Positions 32,288-39,970 of a stretch of DNA of 64,000 bases are shown here, piece after piece (the stretch's first letter is position 1; each line of letters begins with the position of its first letter). The translations under genes were made by a program, and so were the position numbers. Below the pieces are notes generated by a model. That model saw only the letters and a program-made list of their open reading frames with translations. It did no database searches and had not been told where the DNA came from. The stretch is from positions 1 to 64,000 of the forward strand of contig NZ_FNDC01000010.1 of assembly GCF_900099655.1 (NCBI RefSeq), given 5' to 3'. The DNA is from Planococcus glaciei. Lineage in GTDB: Bacteria; Bacillota; Bacilli; Bacillales_A; Planococcaceae.

Positions 32288-32647
32288 GTGAAAGTATATT
32301 CGTTCGATAAAGAAAATGGGAAACGGATCACGGCTTTTGACTCAAATTTTATTCTGACGCGAATTGCAAAGACAGAAACTGCCACTCATACAGGAGTTGT
32401 CTTTCTTGAACCTGGAGAGATCATCGGATTTCATGAAGCCGTGGTTCCCCAAATTCTGCTGGTGATAGAAGGGGAAGGATGGGTGAGAAGTGATACGCAA
32501 GAAAAACAACGGATCAAGAAAGGGGAAGCCGTTAGTTGGGCGAAAGGTGAAGGTCATGAAACGACGACCGAAAAGGGGTTAACAGCATTGATAATTGAAG
32601 CTGAAGAATTACTGCCGTTTGATTGTAGTAGTCCCCCAAAAACCTAG
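32288..32647 (+). CDS. Small cupin-domain protein
   Basis: A single cupin barrel of 119 residues. Motif 1 is reduced to GFHEAVVPQILLVIEGEGWVR near residues 47-67, with one histidine where metal cupins have two, and motif 2 is around GEAVSWAKGEGHETTTE near 79-95. Metal binding is therefore uncertain. The GTG start follows GGAGGGG. It is likely co-transcribed with the preceding gene. Confidence 0.8.
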   Translation: MKVYSFDKENGKRITAFDSNFILTRIAKTETATHTGVVFLEPGEIIGFHEAVVPQILLVIEGEGWVRSDTQEKQRIKKGEAVSWAKGEGHETTTEKGLTALIIEAEELLPFDCSSPPKT

Positions 32648-32671
32648 ACTTAAGCTGTATCTTTATAAATT

Positions 32672-32700
32672 CTGGTTTACATATGAGGGATTATGAGAAG
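32672..32700 (+). repeat. Composite island repeat, 5' part only
   Basis: GGTTTACATATGA then GGATTATGAGAAG, 25 nt after the cupin gene. The 3' part of the repeat is absent here. Confidence 0.45.
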
Positions 32701-32735
32701 TTACTGATATATCAAGGGGAAAGAGGGGGAATAGC

Positions 32736-33113
32736 ATGTTTGTAGCTGATAAGATAGGTGCTCCGCCAGAATTGGTAGCAATGTCTGCTTATTACGACCA
32801 AGTGATAGGTAGCCCGATAACTTTTTTAGAAGCATTAAGATTGTTCTCGCAAAATAAAGGTTACTCAATTGACTACCATACCGTTGAGCTTTCTCTGGAG
32901 ATGCATCCTTTAGAGGATGATTACTTTCCAGACGGTGTGAGATTTTCAGTAGATGTTCCTCATGCCTATGAAGCAGAAGTAATTGTTAGCTACAAGATTT
33001 TTTATTACTATCTCTCAAAAGTATGCATCCTTTATCTTGAGATGCACCCTCGGGATTCGCAGGAAGTGAAAAAATTATTGAGCGTCATTCATTCCAATTT
33101 AAATCTTAATTAA
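32736..33113 (+). CDS. CdiI-like immunity protein (tentative)
   Basis: A 125-residue cytosolic protein. The pattern DDYFPDGVRFSV near residue 61, EVIVSYKIFYYYLSKVCILYLEMHPRDSQEVKKLL near 81-115 resembles the family of ribonuclease-toxin immunity proteins (CdiI type) that protect against contact-delivered nucleases. No toxin gene is present next to it, so it would be an orphan immunity gene. ATG follows AGAGGGGG. A terminator hairpin follows. Confidence 0.55.
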   Translation: MFVADKIGAPPELVAMSAYYDQVIGSPITFLEALRLFSQNKGYSIDYHTVELSLEMHPLEDDYFPDGVRFSVDVPHAYEAEVIVSYKIFYYYLSKVCILYLEMHPRDSQEVKKLLSVIHSNLNLN

Positions 33114-33143
33114 GCATAAAAAATTATAATAGCTCAAAGGACG

Positions 33144-33177
33144 AGGAGGAACTTGCAATAAGTTTCCTCTTTTTTTG
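33144..33177 (+). terminator. Terminator of the CdiI-like gene
   Basis: Stem GAGGAACTT/AAGTTTCCTC with one bulged base, followed by T7. Confidence 0.75.
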
Positions 33178-33184
33178 TCCAGGA

Positions 33185-33225
33185 AAGCGTACTTTTACGA
33201 ACGGTTTTAAGTGCAAAATTCTGTC
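33185..33225 (+). repeat. Composite island repeat, 3' part
   Basis: GCGTACTTTTACGAACGG followed by TTTTAAGTGCAAAATT, matching the copies at 27416 and 34640. It directly follows a hairpin with a T run, as at the other sites. Confidence 0.5.
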
Positions 33226-33258
33226 CTAAATACTTGATGAATTTAACCGAATGCAAAA

Positions 33259-33308
33259 TAGTACCCCCGTAAGGGAGCCGTTAAAAAGTGGCAACCTTTC
33301 GGGAGTAC
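33259..33308. repeat. Long imperfect palindrome
   Basis: Outer arms AGTAC.CCCG..AAGG and CCTT.CGGG.GTACT enclose a 20-nt centre (about 50 bp in all). There is no T run and no gene within 80 bp on the same transcript, so it is not an evident terminator. Confidence 0.5.
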
Positions 33309-33387
33309 TTCATCTTATCTTTTCGATATCTCTTTATAAAATAAATGCCTTGTTATACGAAATAGTATAGACAACAAGCCTGTCATT

Positions 33388-33936
33388 TTACTGGCTTCTT
33401 AAAGTAATGGTTTCAGTTTTTCCGAGCCAGGTAATGGTTGCTTCGAGTTCCTCGTTTTCCATTACCTTTGCTCCGTTACTTTCCTTGCTTCCAGTTACCC
33501 TCTGATTTTCATTCAAACTTACATTTGTTCCATTACTGCCTCCGCTTATGCTTTCAATTAAATAGTCGATGCTTTCAGGAGGTTCTTCATCACCAATATA
33601 GGTGATGGTGAAAACTTCCTTTTCCCAACCCTCCTTGGGATAAGTGATGACGTACTCAATCGTCCAATTTTCTTCGGATCCAGCAAATACTATTTTTTCA
33701 GTGCCCGAACTACCAGTAGCGATATTCTCGAACATCACTGAATTTGTGGCAAAAAGTACACAAAAAGTAAGGACAGCTGCGACTGCTAAACCAGATAAGA
33801 TAGTGGGAACAAGGTGTTTTCGTTTACGAGCGGCTTTCTTTTGTATTTTCACGAGAAGCTCTCTCTCTGCCGTTTTAGATAGTTCTACATTTTTCATTTC
33901 CTGAAAAAGAGGGTCAAATTCTTTTGATGGGCTCAT
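33388..33936 (-). CDS. Membrane-anchored anti-sigma factor candidate
   Basis: A 182-residue protein with a basic N-terminal cytosolic part, one transmembrane segment (about 42-65) and an extracellular domain rich in Ser/Asn/Glu. It overlaps the 3' end of the ECF sigma gene by 23 nt, the usual place for its regulator. The HxxxCxxC zinc motif of ZAS-type anti-sigma factors is absent, so it would belong to a non-zinc class. Function is inferred from position and topology. Confidence 0.72.
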   Translation of the reverse strand: MSPSKEFDPLFQEMKNVELSKTAERELLVKIQKKAARKRKHLVPTILSGLAVAAVLTFCVLFATNSVMFENIATGSSGTEKIVFAGSEENWTIEYVITYPKEGWEKEVFTITYIGDEEPPESIDYLIESISGGSNGTNVSLNENQRVTGSKESNGAKVMENEELEATITWLGKTETITLRSQ

Positions 33937-34441
33937 TTAAAAAACCGTCCTTTCGGTTGTACTCCTGTTTCAAAGCCTCAAAGGCTCTAGACATCTTCGC
34001 CTTGACTTTTGCTTCTGTCCACCCCAATATATAGGCGGTTTCTTTGATGGAGCATTCGTTTACTTGGCGAAGAATCAGGACATCCCGGTAATCCTTCTTT
34101 AAATGATCAAAAGCTTGATACAGTTTGGAAAGTTCTTCGTTTTGCAGGATAGAAGATTCCGGACTCAAAGAAGACGTATCTACATCATTTTCAGACTCCC
34201 ACTTCAAAAAACGAATCAACCCTTTACGACGGAAATAGTCATATGTAATATTGCGGGCAATCTTTAAAAGCCAGGTTAATTCGGAAGACTGGTGCTGAAA
34301 TTTATGAATGCTTTTAAGGGCTTTGCAAAAGGTATCCTGAGTAAGATCCTCTGCGGTCTCTCTGTTTTTAACCAGCCAGTATATATAGCGATAAATCGCT
34401 TGATTGTGCTCAAAAAATAGTTTTTCCACTTCTTCGTCCAT
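33914..34441 (-). CDS. ECF-family RNA polymerase sigma factor
   Basis: A 175-residue sigma-70 family protein with only regions 2 and 4. Region 2 includes YWLVKNRETAEDLTQDTFCKAL near residues 20-41 (the EDLTQDTF core is diagnostic). Region 4 includes LRQVNECSIKETAYILGWTEAKVKAKMSRA near 125-154. I chose the ATG at 34441, after a G-rich ribosome site; a further ATG at 34465 would lie at the predicted transcription start. The target genes are unknown. Confidence 0.9.
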   Translation of the reverse strand: MDEEVEKLFFEHNQAIYRYIYWLVKNRETAEDLTQDTFCKALKSIHKFQHQSSELTWLLKIARNITYDYFRRKGLIRFLKWESENDVDTSSLSPESSILQNEELSKLYQAFDHLKKDYRDVLILRQVNECSIKETAYILGWTEAKVKAKMSRAFEALKQEYNRKDGFLNEPIKRI

Positions 34442-34448
34442 GGTTCTT

Positions 34449-34457
34449 CCCCCCCCC
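34449..34457 (-). repeat. Nine-base G tract in the ECF sigma ribosome site
   Basis: The sense strand carries G9 then AAG between the predicted transcription start and the ATG. Length changes in such a tract would alter the spacing or strength of the ribosome site. Confidence 0.55.
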
Positions 34458-34468
34458 TTACTCATCTA

Positions 34469-34494
34469 GACGAATGAAAGTGGAAAAAGTATCG
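34469..34494 (-). promoter_or_regulatory. ECF-type autoregulatory promoter
   Basis: On the minus strand CGATAC-N16-CGTC, similar to SigX/SigV/SigM-type promoters (TGAAAC/CGTC). It lies just upstream of the sigma gene; the spacing to the ATG fits a 20-nt leader. Confidence 0.5.
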
Positions 34495-34571
34495 CTTTAT
34501 TCTGTATTTTTTTAGGAAATAAAGCGATTTTTTCTTTTATAATTCTCTAAATATGATTGTATGAAGAAAAT

Positions 34572-34665
34572 TGGTTTACATATCAGCAGTTATCGGAAGG
34601 GAAGAAGCAAAAAAAGCTTTTTCTTTGTGTTTGTGTAAGTGTACTTTTACGAATAGTTTTATTTC
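34572..34665 (+). repeat. Composite island repeat, complete copy
   Basis: GGTTTACATATCA and GTTATCGG, an AAGAAGC/GCTTTTTCTT hairpin, then GTGTAAGTGTACTTTTACGAA and TTTTATTTCC. The order of parts equals that at 29936. Confidence 0.6.
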
Positions 34666-34750
34666 CAAATATCTCTGGATGTCTTAGTTACCACTCCGTA
34701 TAGTTCAAGAGAATCGTTTACTAAGAGAACCAGGCAAAGGAGAATTGGCG

Positions 34751-35197
34751 ATGAAGGATGACAGACGTAACAGAATAGATGAATTAAAAGTGGTTCAAAG
34801 ACAAAAACAATTTATACAGATGCTTGAATCAAAAAATTACCCGCCACCCCAACTTCTAGTCTCTAATGCGGATGAAAAAATATGGAATAAAATAAACCAG
34901 GGGAGAGTAATAGGAAGAATTGAAGAAGTTAGCATAGAATCCCTTCGAAAACAGATTGGACAAATTTTCTCTGCCAGCGAGAAATTAGGGACAGTGCTTT
35001 ACTTTAGTACAGACAGTTTTCTCGTTCAGTTTAATAAAAGTGAATTGATTCGGCATGTGGATAAGATGGTTGAAGACCTCTCAAAGGATGCACTCTTGCA
35101 TTGGTTCGTATGTTCAATCGACTTGAACCAAATACTTTTGTTAGAGGAAAGTGAATACGGCTATTATGAGCTGACTTATTATGAAGAAAATATTTAA
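34751..35197 (+). CDS. Hypothetical protein, accessory island
   Basis: A 148-residue soluble protein, basic at the N-terminus (KDDRRNRIDELK) and acidic at the end. It has no signal, membrane segment or recognised motif; WNKINQGRVIGRIEE near 46 and LLHWFVCSIDLNQILLLEESEYGYYELTYYEE near 115-146 are notable. The ATG at 34751 is 8 nt after AAAGGAG; a TTG two codons earlier is less well placed. A piece of the composite repeat follows the stop (35199-35225). Confidence 0.65.
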   Translation: MKDDRRNRIDELKVVQRQKQFIQMLESKNYPPPQLLVSNADEKIWNKINQGRVIGRIEEVSIESLRKQIGQIFSASEKLGTVLYFSTDSFLVQFNKSELIRHVDKMVEDLSKDALLHWFVCSIDLNQILLLEESEYGYYELTYYEENI

Positions 35198-35198
35198 C

Positions 35199-35225
35199 TT
35201 GGTTTGCATATGAAGGATTATCGTC
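35199..35225 (+). repeat. Composite island repeat, 5' part only
   Basis: TTGGTTTGCATATGAAGG followed by ATTATCG, starting at the stop of the preceding gene. It marks the right edge of the island. Confidence 0.45.
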
Positions 35226-35257
35226 ATTCAATTTTGTCTAATAGCTCTATATAAAAC

Positions 35258-35296
35258 AAGAGGGCAGCCGGCTAAATTACTACCGGCTGCCCTCTT
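35258..35296. terminator. Terminator of ytqB
   Basis: A 14-bp perfect stem (AAGAGGGCAGCCGG and complement) directly after the ytqB stop on the minus strand, with a modest T-rich tail. Confidence 0.8.
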
Positions 35297-35298
35297 GT

Positions 35299-35862
35299 TC
35301 ATTTCTTCAATTTCTTCTTTTCAATCGCCACCAAAAAAGGAGGCGAATGGCGCTGGTTGATAAATTCGTATTTCAATACGTCATACGAAACCTGCGGCAG
35401 ATTTTGGACGAATGCCATGACGGCGTCCCGTTCTTCGCTGCCGCCTTCGTGGCCGCTGTAGATAACAACGAGCAGCAGCCCTTGTTCTTTTAACAGGCTC
35501 AAGCATTGCTCCATGGCCGCAAGGGTACTTTGGGCTTTTGTGATGATGCTATGGTCGCCTTTTGGCAAATACCCCAGGTTGAAGACAGCGGCAGAAATCG
35601 GTTCACTGACGTATTCACTGATCTTGGCGTGGCTGTCGTGGACCAATTCCACATGCGCGAACGCTTCCACGCGTTTTCGGGTCGCATCAATGGCTTCCTG
35701 CTGGATATCAAAAGCAAATACTTTGCCACCGGCGCCCGTTAGCCCGGCCAGAAAATGCGTGTCGTGGCCGTTTCCGGCAGTCGCGTCAATCACAACATCT
35801 CCCGGTCGGACCGTTTGTTCCAATAAACTTTTCGTAAAAGGCAATACGCGCTGCAATGTCAT
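35299..35862 (-). CDS. ytqB: Class I SAM-dependent methyltransferase YtqB
   Basis: The 187 residues begin with a Rossmann methyltransferase core: VIDATAGNGHDTHFLAGLTG near 23-42 (SAM-binding motif I) and AVFNLGYLPKGDH near 93-105, where NLGYLP is the catalytic N-x-G-[YF]-x-P motif of this rRNA/tRNA methyltransferase group. The B. subtilis homologue has been studied structurally; the RNA target is uncertain. ATG overlaps the ytqA stop by 4 nt. Confidence 0.9.
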   Translation of the reverse strand: MTLQRVLPFTKSLLEQTVRPGDVVIDATAGNGHDTHFLAGLTGAGGKVFAFDIQQEAIDATRKRVEAFAHVELVHDSHAKISEYVSEPISAAVFNLGYLPKGDHSIITKAQSTLAAMEQCLSLLKEQGLLLVVIYSGHEGGSEERDAVMAFVQNLPQVSYDVLKYEFINQRHSPPFLVAIEKKKLKK

Positions 35863-36812
35863 ACTTCAACATGCCCTTTGTACAATTTACCTTGCCAGCT
35901 GTCCCGCGCTTCGAGTTCGGCATCGATGCCGTTCAGTACGTCCCATTTGTTGGCGCTCCACATCGGTCCGATCATCAAATCGATCGGGCCGTCTCCGGTG
36001 ATGCGCTGAACGACCATCTCTGGCGGCAGGACTTCGAGCTGATCTGCCACAAGCTGGATGTATTCCTGCTTGTCCAGAAATTCAACCATCCCTTTTTCAT
36101 ATTGCTTCACCATCGGCGTGCCTTTCAGCAAATGAAGCAAATGAATCTTGATGCCTTGGACGTCGAGTTTTGCCACTTCGCGCGCTGTTTCCATCATCAT
36201 GCCGCGGTCTTCAAGCGGCAAGCCGTTGATGATGTGCGTACAGACCCGGATGCCGTGTTTGCGAAGTTTTTCCACTCCTTCGACGTAAGCTTCGTAGTCG
36301 TGTGCCCGGTTGACGAGCAGGGCAGTCCGTTCATGGACGGTCTGCAAGCCCAGCTCGACCCAAAGGTAAGTGCGTTCATTCAGTTCCGCCAGGTATTCAA
36401 CCACATCGTCCGGCAGGCAGTCGGGGCGCGTCGCGATGCTTAAGCCGACGACGTTTTCCTGTTGCAGTGCGGCTTCGAATTTTTCTTTGATGACCGGAAG
36501 CGGCGCGTGGGTATTCGTGTACGCCTGGAAATACGCCATATATTTGCCGTCTTTCCACTTGCGGTGCATTTTCGTTTTGATTTTATCAAACTGGACCGGA
36601 ATGGAATCGACCCGGTCGCCGGCAAAATCGCCGGAACCGGCTACACTGCAGAAGGTGCAGCCGCCGTGGGCGACGGTGCCATCGCGGTTCGGGCAGTCAA
36701 AGCCGGCATCGAGTGCGATTTTCATGATTTTCATTCCAAACTCGCCGCGCAAATGGCGGTTCCATGTATAGTAGCGTTTGCCGTCAGACGGAAAAGGCAA
36801 AGTAGAATTCAT
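35859..36812 (-). CDS. ytqA: Radical SAM protein YtqA (TIGR01212 family)
   Basis: A 317-residue radical SAM enzyme. The cluster cysteines are spaced as in TIGR01212 proteins: CPNRDGTVAHGGCTFC near residues 39-54 (C-x11-C-x2-C). Further motifs are LSIATRPDC near 124, WVELGLQT near 150 and THIINGLP near 191. The family resembles the radical SAM part of elongator protein 3 and probably modifies tRNA. It is co-transcribed with ytqB. Confidence 0.92.
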   Translation of the reverse strand: MNSTLPFPSDGKRYYTWNRHLRGEFGMKIMKIALDAGFDCPNRDGTVAHGGCTFCSVAGSGDFAGDRVDSIPVQFDKIKTKMHRKWKDGKYMAYFQAYTNTHAPLPVIKEKFEAALQQENVVGLSIATRPDCLPDDVVEYLAELNERTYLWVELGLQTVHERTALLVNRAHDYEAYVEGVEKLRKHGIRVCTHIINGLPLEDRGMMMETAREVAKLDVQGIKIHLLHLLKGTPMVKQYEKGMVEFLDKQEYIQLVADQLEVLPPEMVVQRITGDGPIDLMIGPMWSANKWDVLNGIDAELEARDSWQGKLYKGHVEV

Positions 36813-36907
36813 CTTAAAACAACTCCTCTGAAAAGTATTGTATCACGGGCGGAAATAGCGCTACAACGCCTGAAAAATCTGATTTTACGGGACGCGAAAT
36901 ATTTGTC

Positions 36908-36936
36908 TTGTCGGGAAGGAATAAAAGGAATACAAT
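36908..36936 (+). promoter_or_regulatory. Promoter of the MFS transporter gene
   Basis: TTGTCG-N17-TACAAT, 35 nt before the ATG. Confidence 0.5.
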
Positions 36937-36970
36937 GGCTTTTGGAATTGGAATATGAGGAGAGATTAGG

Positions 36971-38173
36971 ATGCCAAAACGCGTCTGGCTTTTGATTATC
37001 GGAATGCTCGTCAACGTGACGGGGAACTCGTTTTTATGGCCTTTGACTACTATATATATGCACGACCATTTAGGGAAATCACTTTCGCTTGCCGGGCTTG
37101 TATTAATGGCCAACGCAGGCGCAGCGGTGATCGGGAATTTGCTGGGCGGTGCGCTCTTTGACCGGATCGGCGGCTATAAATCGATTCTCGGCGGGATTGT
37201 TGTTACAACCGTTGCTTTGGCCGGGTTGACCTTATGGCACGAGTTTCTGCCATTTGTCATTTTTTATACGATCATCGGATTTAGCGGCGGGATTGTGTTC
37301 CCAAGTATGTATGCGATGGTGGGAACGGTCTGGCCGGAAGGCGGGCGAAAAGCGTTCAACGCCATTTACTTGGCACAGAACGTGGGCGTAGCCATCGGTC
37401 CGGCGATGGCCGGGATACTCGCCGCTTACCGCTTTGACTTTATATTTGCAGCGAACCTCGGAATGTACGTCCTGTTTTTCTTGATTGCCTTGTTCGGCTT
37501 CAAGTCGATGTCGATTTCTCCGGTGTCGCATACGTCGGTGTTCAATGAAGGGAAGCGGATCCGCAAAAAAGCACCATTTAATGCGTTGATGATCGTTTCC
37601 GCCGGCTATCTATTATGCTGGATCGGCTACGTACAGTGGCAATCTACGATTTCTGCCTATACGCAGGAAATCGGCATTACCTTGACACAATATAGTTTAT
37701 TGTGGTCATTGAACGGCTTTTTAATTGTGGCGGGCCAGCCATTTATCCGGCCGATCATGAAACGGATTGAAGACAATATCAAACGCCAGCTCGTCATCGG
37801 CATGGGCATCATGATCGTTTCATATGTGATTGTTGCATTTGCCCAGGACTTCTCGATGTTTGTGGCGGCCATGGTTGTGTTGACCATCGGGGAAATGTTC
37901 GTTTGGCCGGCGGTTCCGGCTTTGGCGAATCAGCTTGCGCCAAAAGGCCGGGAAGGCTTTTACCAGGGCATCGTCAACAGCGTCGCAACTGGCGGCCGCA
38001 TGATCGGGCCGCTCCTTGGCGGTGTGATGGTCGATGTGTATGGCATGCCGGCACTTTTCATCTTGGTGACAGTGTTAATCGCGATTGCGATTGTCACCGC
38101 ATTATTATACGACCGTCCGCTTAAGGCAGCCGAATTGGAACAATCGGCACAACTGCAGGAAACCTATAATTGA
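36971..38173 (+). CDS. yttB: MFS transporter (YttB-like)
   Basis: A 400-residue major facilitator with twelve hydrophobic segments. The first cytoplasmic-loop motif is GNLLGGALFDRIGGYKSILGG near residues 55-75 (G-x3-D-R-x-G-x-R type with K for R). A long central loop is at about 180-200. Drug/proton antiport is likely but the substrate is unknown. It is divergent from ytqA. Confidence 0.88.
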   Translation: MPKRVWLLIIGMLVNVTGNSFLWPLTTIYMHDHLGKSLSLAGLVLMANAGAAVIGNLLGGALFDRIGGYKSILGGIVVTTVALAGLTLWHEFLPFVIFYTIIGFSGGIVFPSMYAMVGTVWPEGGRKAFNAIYLAQNVGVAIGPAMAGILAAYRFDFIFAANLGMYVLFFLIALFGFKSMSISPVSHTSVFNEGKRIRKKAPFNALMIVSAGYLLCWIGYVQWQSTISAYTQEIGITLTQYSLLWSLNGFLIVAGQPFIRPIMKRIEDNIKRQLVIGMGIMIVSYVIVAFAQDFSMFVAAMVVLTIGEMFVWPAVPALANQLAPKGREGFYQGIVNSVATGGRMIGPLLGGVMVDVYGMPALFILVTVLIAIAIVTALLYDRPLKAAELEQSAQLQETYN

Positions 38174-38181
38174 TTGAACAG

Positions 38182-38219
38182 AAGCCGGAAGACTGATAAA
38201 ACTTAGTCTTCCGGCTTTC
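38182..38219 (+). terminator. Terminator of the MFS gene
   Basis: A 13-bp perfect stem AAGCCGGAAGACT with 10-nt loop and a short T-rich tail. Confidence 0.82.
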
Positions 38220-38260
38220 TTCATGTTGCGTTTTAAATGGGAGTTTGTTTAAATTAGAAG

Positions 38261-38274
38261 AGAAAGCGCTTTAT
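38261..38274. promoter_or_regulatory. Candidate cre (CcpA) site before scoA
   Basis: AGAAAGCGCTTTAT differs from the symmetric cre TGAAAGCGCTTTCA at three outer positions. It lies 41 nt upstream of the scoA start, in the expected promoter region, so catabolite repression of ketone/fatty-acid use is plausible. Confidence 0.5.
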
Positions 38275-38314
38275 TTAAATAATATTCTGTAAAGTCGAAT
38301 GGAGGCCACTTTTG

Positions 38315-39007
38315 ATGAAACCGATTTATGGTTCTGCTCAAGAAGCAGTTGAACAAATACAGGACGGCGCCACAATAATGGTTGGCGGGTTCGGTTTGGT
38401 TGGGATTCCTGAGAAATTGATCCTGGCGCTTGTGGAAAAAGGGGTAACGGACCTTACCGTTATTTCCAATAACTGCGGTGTGGATGAATGGGGTCTCGGC
38501 TTATTGCTGAAAAACAAACAAATCAAAAAGATGATCGGTTCTTATGTGGGCGAAAACAAAGAATTCGAACGCCAGGTGCTGTCCGGTGAAATCGAAGTGG
38601 AATTGACGCCGCAAGGGACATTGGCAGAAAAAATGCGGGCAGGCGGAGCCGGCATTCCGGCATTCTTCACTCCGGCGGGCGTTGGCACAACGGTGGCGGA
38701 AGGAAAAGAAATCCGTGAATTTGACGGCAAAGAATACGTATTGGAACATGCCTTGAAAGCGGATTTCGCTTTAGTGCGTGCAGCCAAAGCCGATAAAATG
38801 GGCAACCTCGTCTACAACAAAACCGCGCAAAACTTCAATCCCTTGGCAGCAGCGGCGGGTAAGATCACGATTGCCGAAGTCGAGGAAATCGTGGAAATCG
38901 GCGACATCGACCCGAACCAAGTCCAGACGCCAAGCATCTACGTGCAAGGTTTGCTTCAAGCGAAACAGGAAAAACGAATTGAACGCTTAACCACTCGATC
39001 GGTATAA
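38315..39007 (+). CDS. scoA: 3-Oxoacid (succinyl-CoA) CoA-transferase subunit A
   Basis: Alpha subunit of the enzyme that transfers CoA between succinyl-CoA and acetoacetate. The 230 residues contain [14 protein letters not shown] near 21 (CoA-transferase signature 1) and [13 protein letters not shown] near 112. ATG is 9 nt after GGAGG. It is 17 nt upstream of the beta subunit. Confidence 0.93.
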   Translation: MKPIYGSAQEAVEQIQDGATIMVGGFGLVGIPEKLILALVEKGVTDLTVISNNCGVDEWGLGLLLKNKQIKKMIGSYVGENKEFERQVLSGEIEVELTPQGTLAEKMRAGGAGIPAFFTPAGVGTTVAEGKEIREFDGKEYVLEHALKADFALVRAAKADKMGNLVYNKTAQNFNPLAAAAGKITIAEVEEIVEIGDIDPNQVQTPSIYVQGLLQAKQEKRIERLTTRSV

Positions 39008-39024
39008 GAAAGGACGGGAATTCT

Positions 39025-39678
39025 GTGGACAAGAACTTAGTGAGAGAACGAATTGCCAGACGCGCCGAAAAAGAAATCAAAGACGGCGATTACGTGAACC
39101 TGGGCATCGGCATGCCGACGCTTGTAGCGAACTTCATTTCTGACAATAAAAGCGTCGTGCTGCAATCTGAAAACGGCTTGCTCGGCATCGGGCCTTACCC
39201 GACGGAAGACGAAGTGGATCCGGATTTGATCAACGCAGGCAAAGAAACGGTCACAACGATTCCAGGTTCCGCTTTCTTTACCAGTGCTGAATCGTTCGCC
39301 ATGATCCGCGGCGGCCATATTGATGTTGCCATTCTGGGCGGTATGGAAGTGGCGGAAAATGGGGATTTGGCAAACTGGATGATTCCCGGGAAAATGATCA
39401 AAGGCATGGGCGGCGCAATGGATTTGGTGCACGGTGCTAAAAAAGTCATCGTCATTATGGACCATGTGTCAAAAGACGGCTCGCCAAAAATCAAAAAGCA
39501 GTGCGATCTGCCTTTAACGGGCAAAGGCGTTGTCAATAAAATCATCACGGAGCGCGCCGTCATCGAAGTGACGGAAAACGGGCTAGTGTTGACTGAAGTG
39601 TTCGAAGGCTTCACGGTGCAGGACATCATCGATTCAACGGATGCGCCGCTGAATACGGAGAACGTGAAAGTATCATAA
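39025..39678 (+). CDS. scoB: 3-Oxoacid (succinyl-CoA) CoA-transferase subunit B
   Basis: Beta subunit, 217 residues. The catalytic glutamate lies in [10 protein letters not shown] near residue 51, the CoA-transferase signature 2 (xxENG). [13 protein letters not shown] near 26 is conserved. Translation starts at GTG after AAGGACGGG. It pairs with scoA to use acetoacetate or related acids. Confidence 0.93.
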   Translation: MDKNLVRERIARRAEKEIKDGDYVNLGIGMPTLVANFISDNKSVVLQSENGLLGIGPYPTEDEVDPDLINAGKETVTTIPGSAFFTSAESFAMIRGGHIDVAILGGMEVAENGDLANWMIPGKMIKGMGGAMDLVHGAKKVIVIMDHVSKDGSPKIKKQCDLPLTGKGVVNKIITERAVIEVTENGLVLTEVFEGFTVQDIIDSTDAPLNTENVKVS

Positions 39679-39702
39679 TGTATTGCCAAAGGCTGGCGGC
39701 TC

Positions 39703-39957
39703 CGATAGAATAAGGAGTAATAGTAAGTGGCTGTGAAGAGGAGCAGTAGATTGCGTCTATTCTTGAAGAGAGCCGGCGGGTGGTGCAAGCCGGTGGATAG
39801 CGCAATTGAACTCGCCTTGGAGTCCGTGTATGTGAATGGAGTAATATACACCGTTTTCCGCGTTAAGGAATCAAGTTGAGCGGCTGGCCGCTAATTTGGG
39901 TGGTACCGCGGGAAACTCCCGTCCCTTATTTATGAGGGACGGGAGTTTTTATTTTTG
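39703..39957 (+). ncRNA. T-box riboswitch (leucine) of leuS
   Basis: A complete T-box leader. Stem I ends in a specifier loop with GAACTC, the CTC codon at 39811-39813. The T-box core TGGGTGGTACCGCG at 39897-39910 is followed by a 14-bp terminator stem (AAACTCCCGTCCCT with complement) and T5. Uncharged tRNA-Leu should stabilise the antiterminator and raise LeuS synthesis. Confidence 0.93.
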
Positions 39958-39970
39958 AGGAGGAACAGAG

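Larger units (their letters stand above)
34442..34750. other. Intergenic region between the sigma gene and the next gene
   Basis: About 310 bases holding the ECF promoter, one composite repeat copy (34572-34665) and AT-rich sequence. No additional gene seen. Confidence 0.6.

Noticed and set aside
27230-35260. Prophage or integrative element
   Set aside because: No integrase, terminase, capsid, replication or conjugation gene is seen, and no flanking tRNA att duplication is visible.
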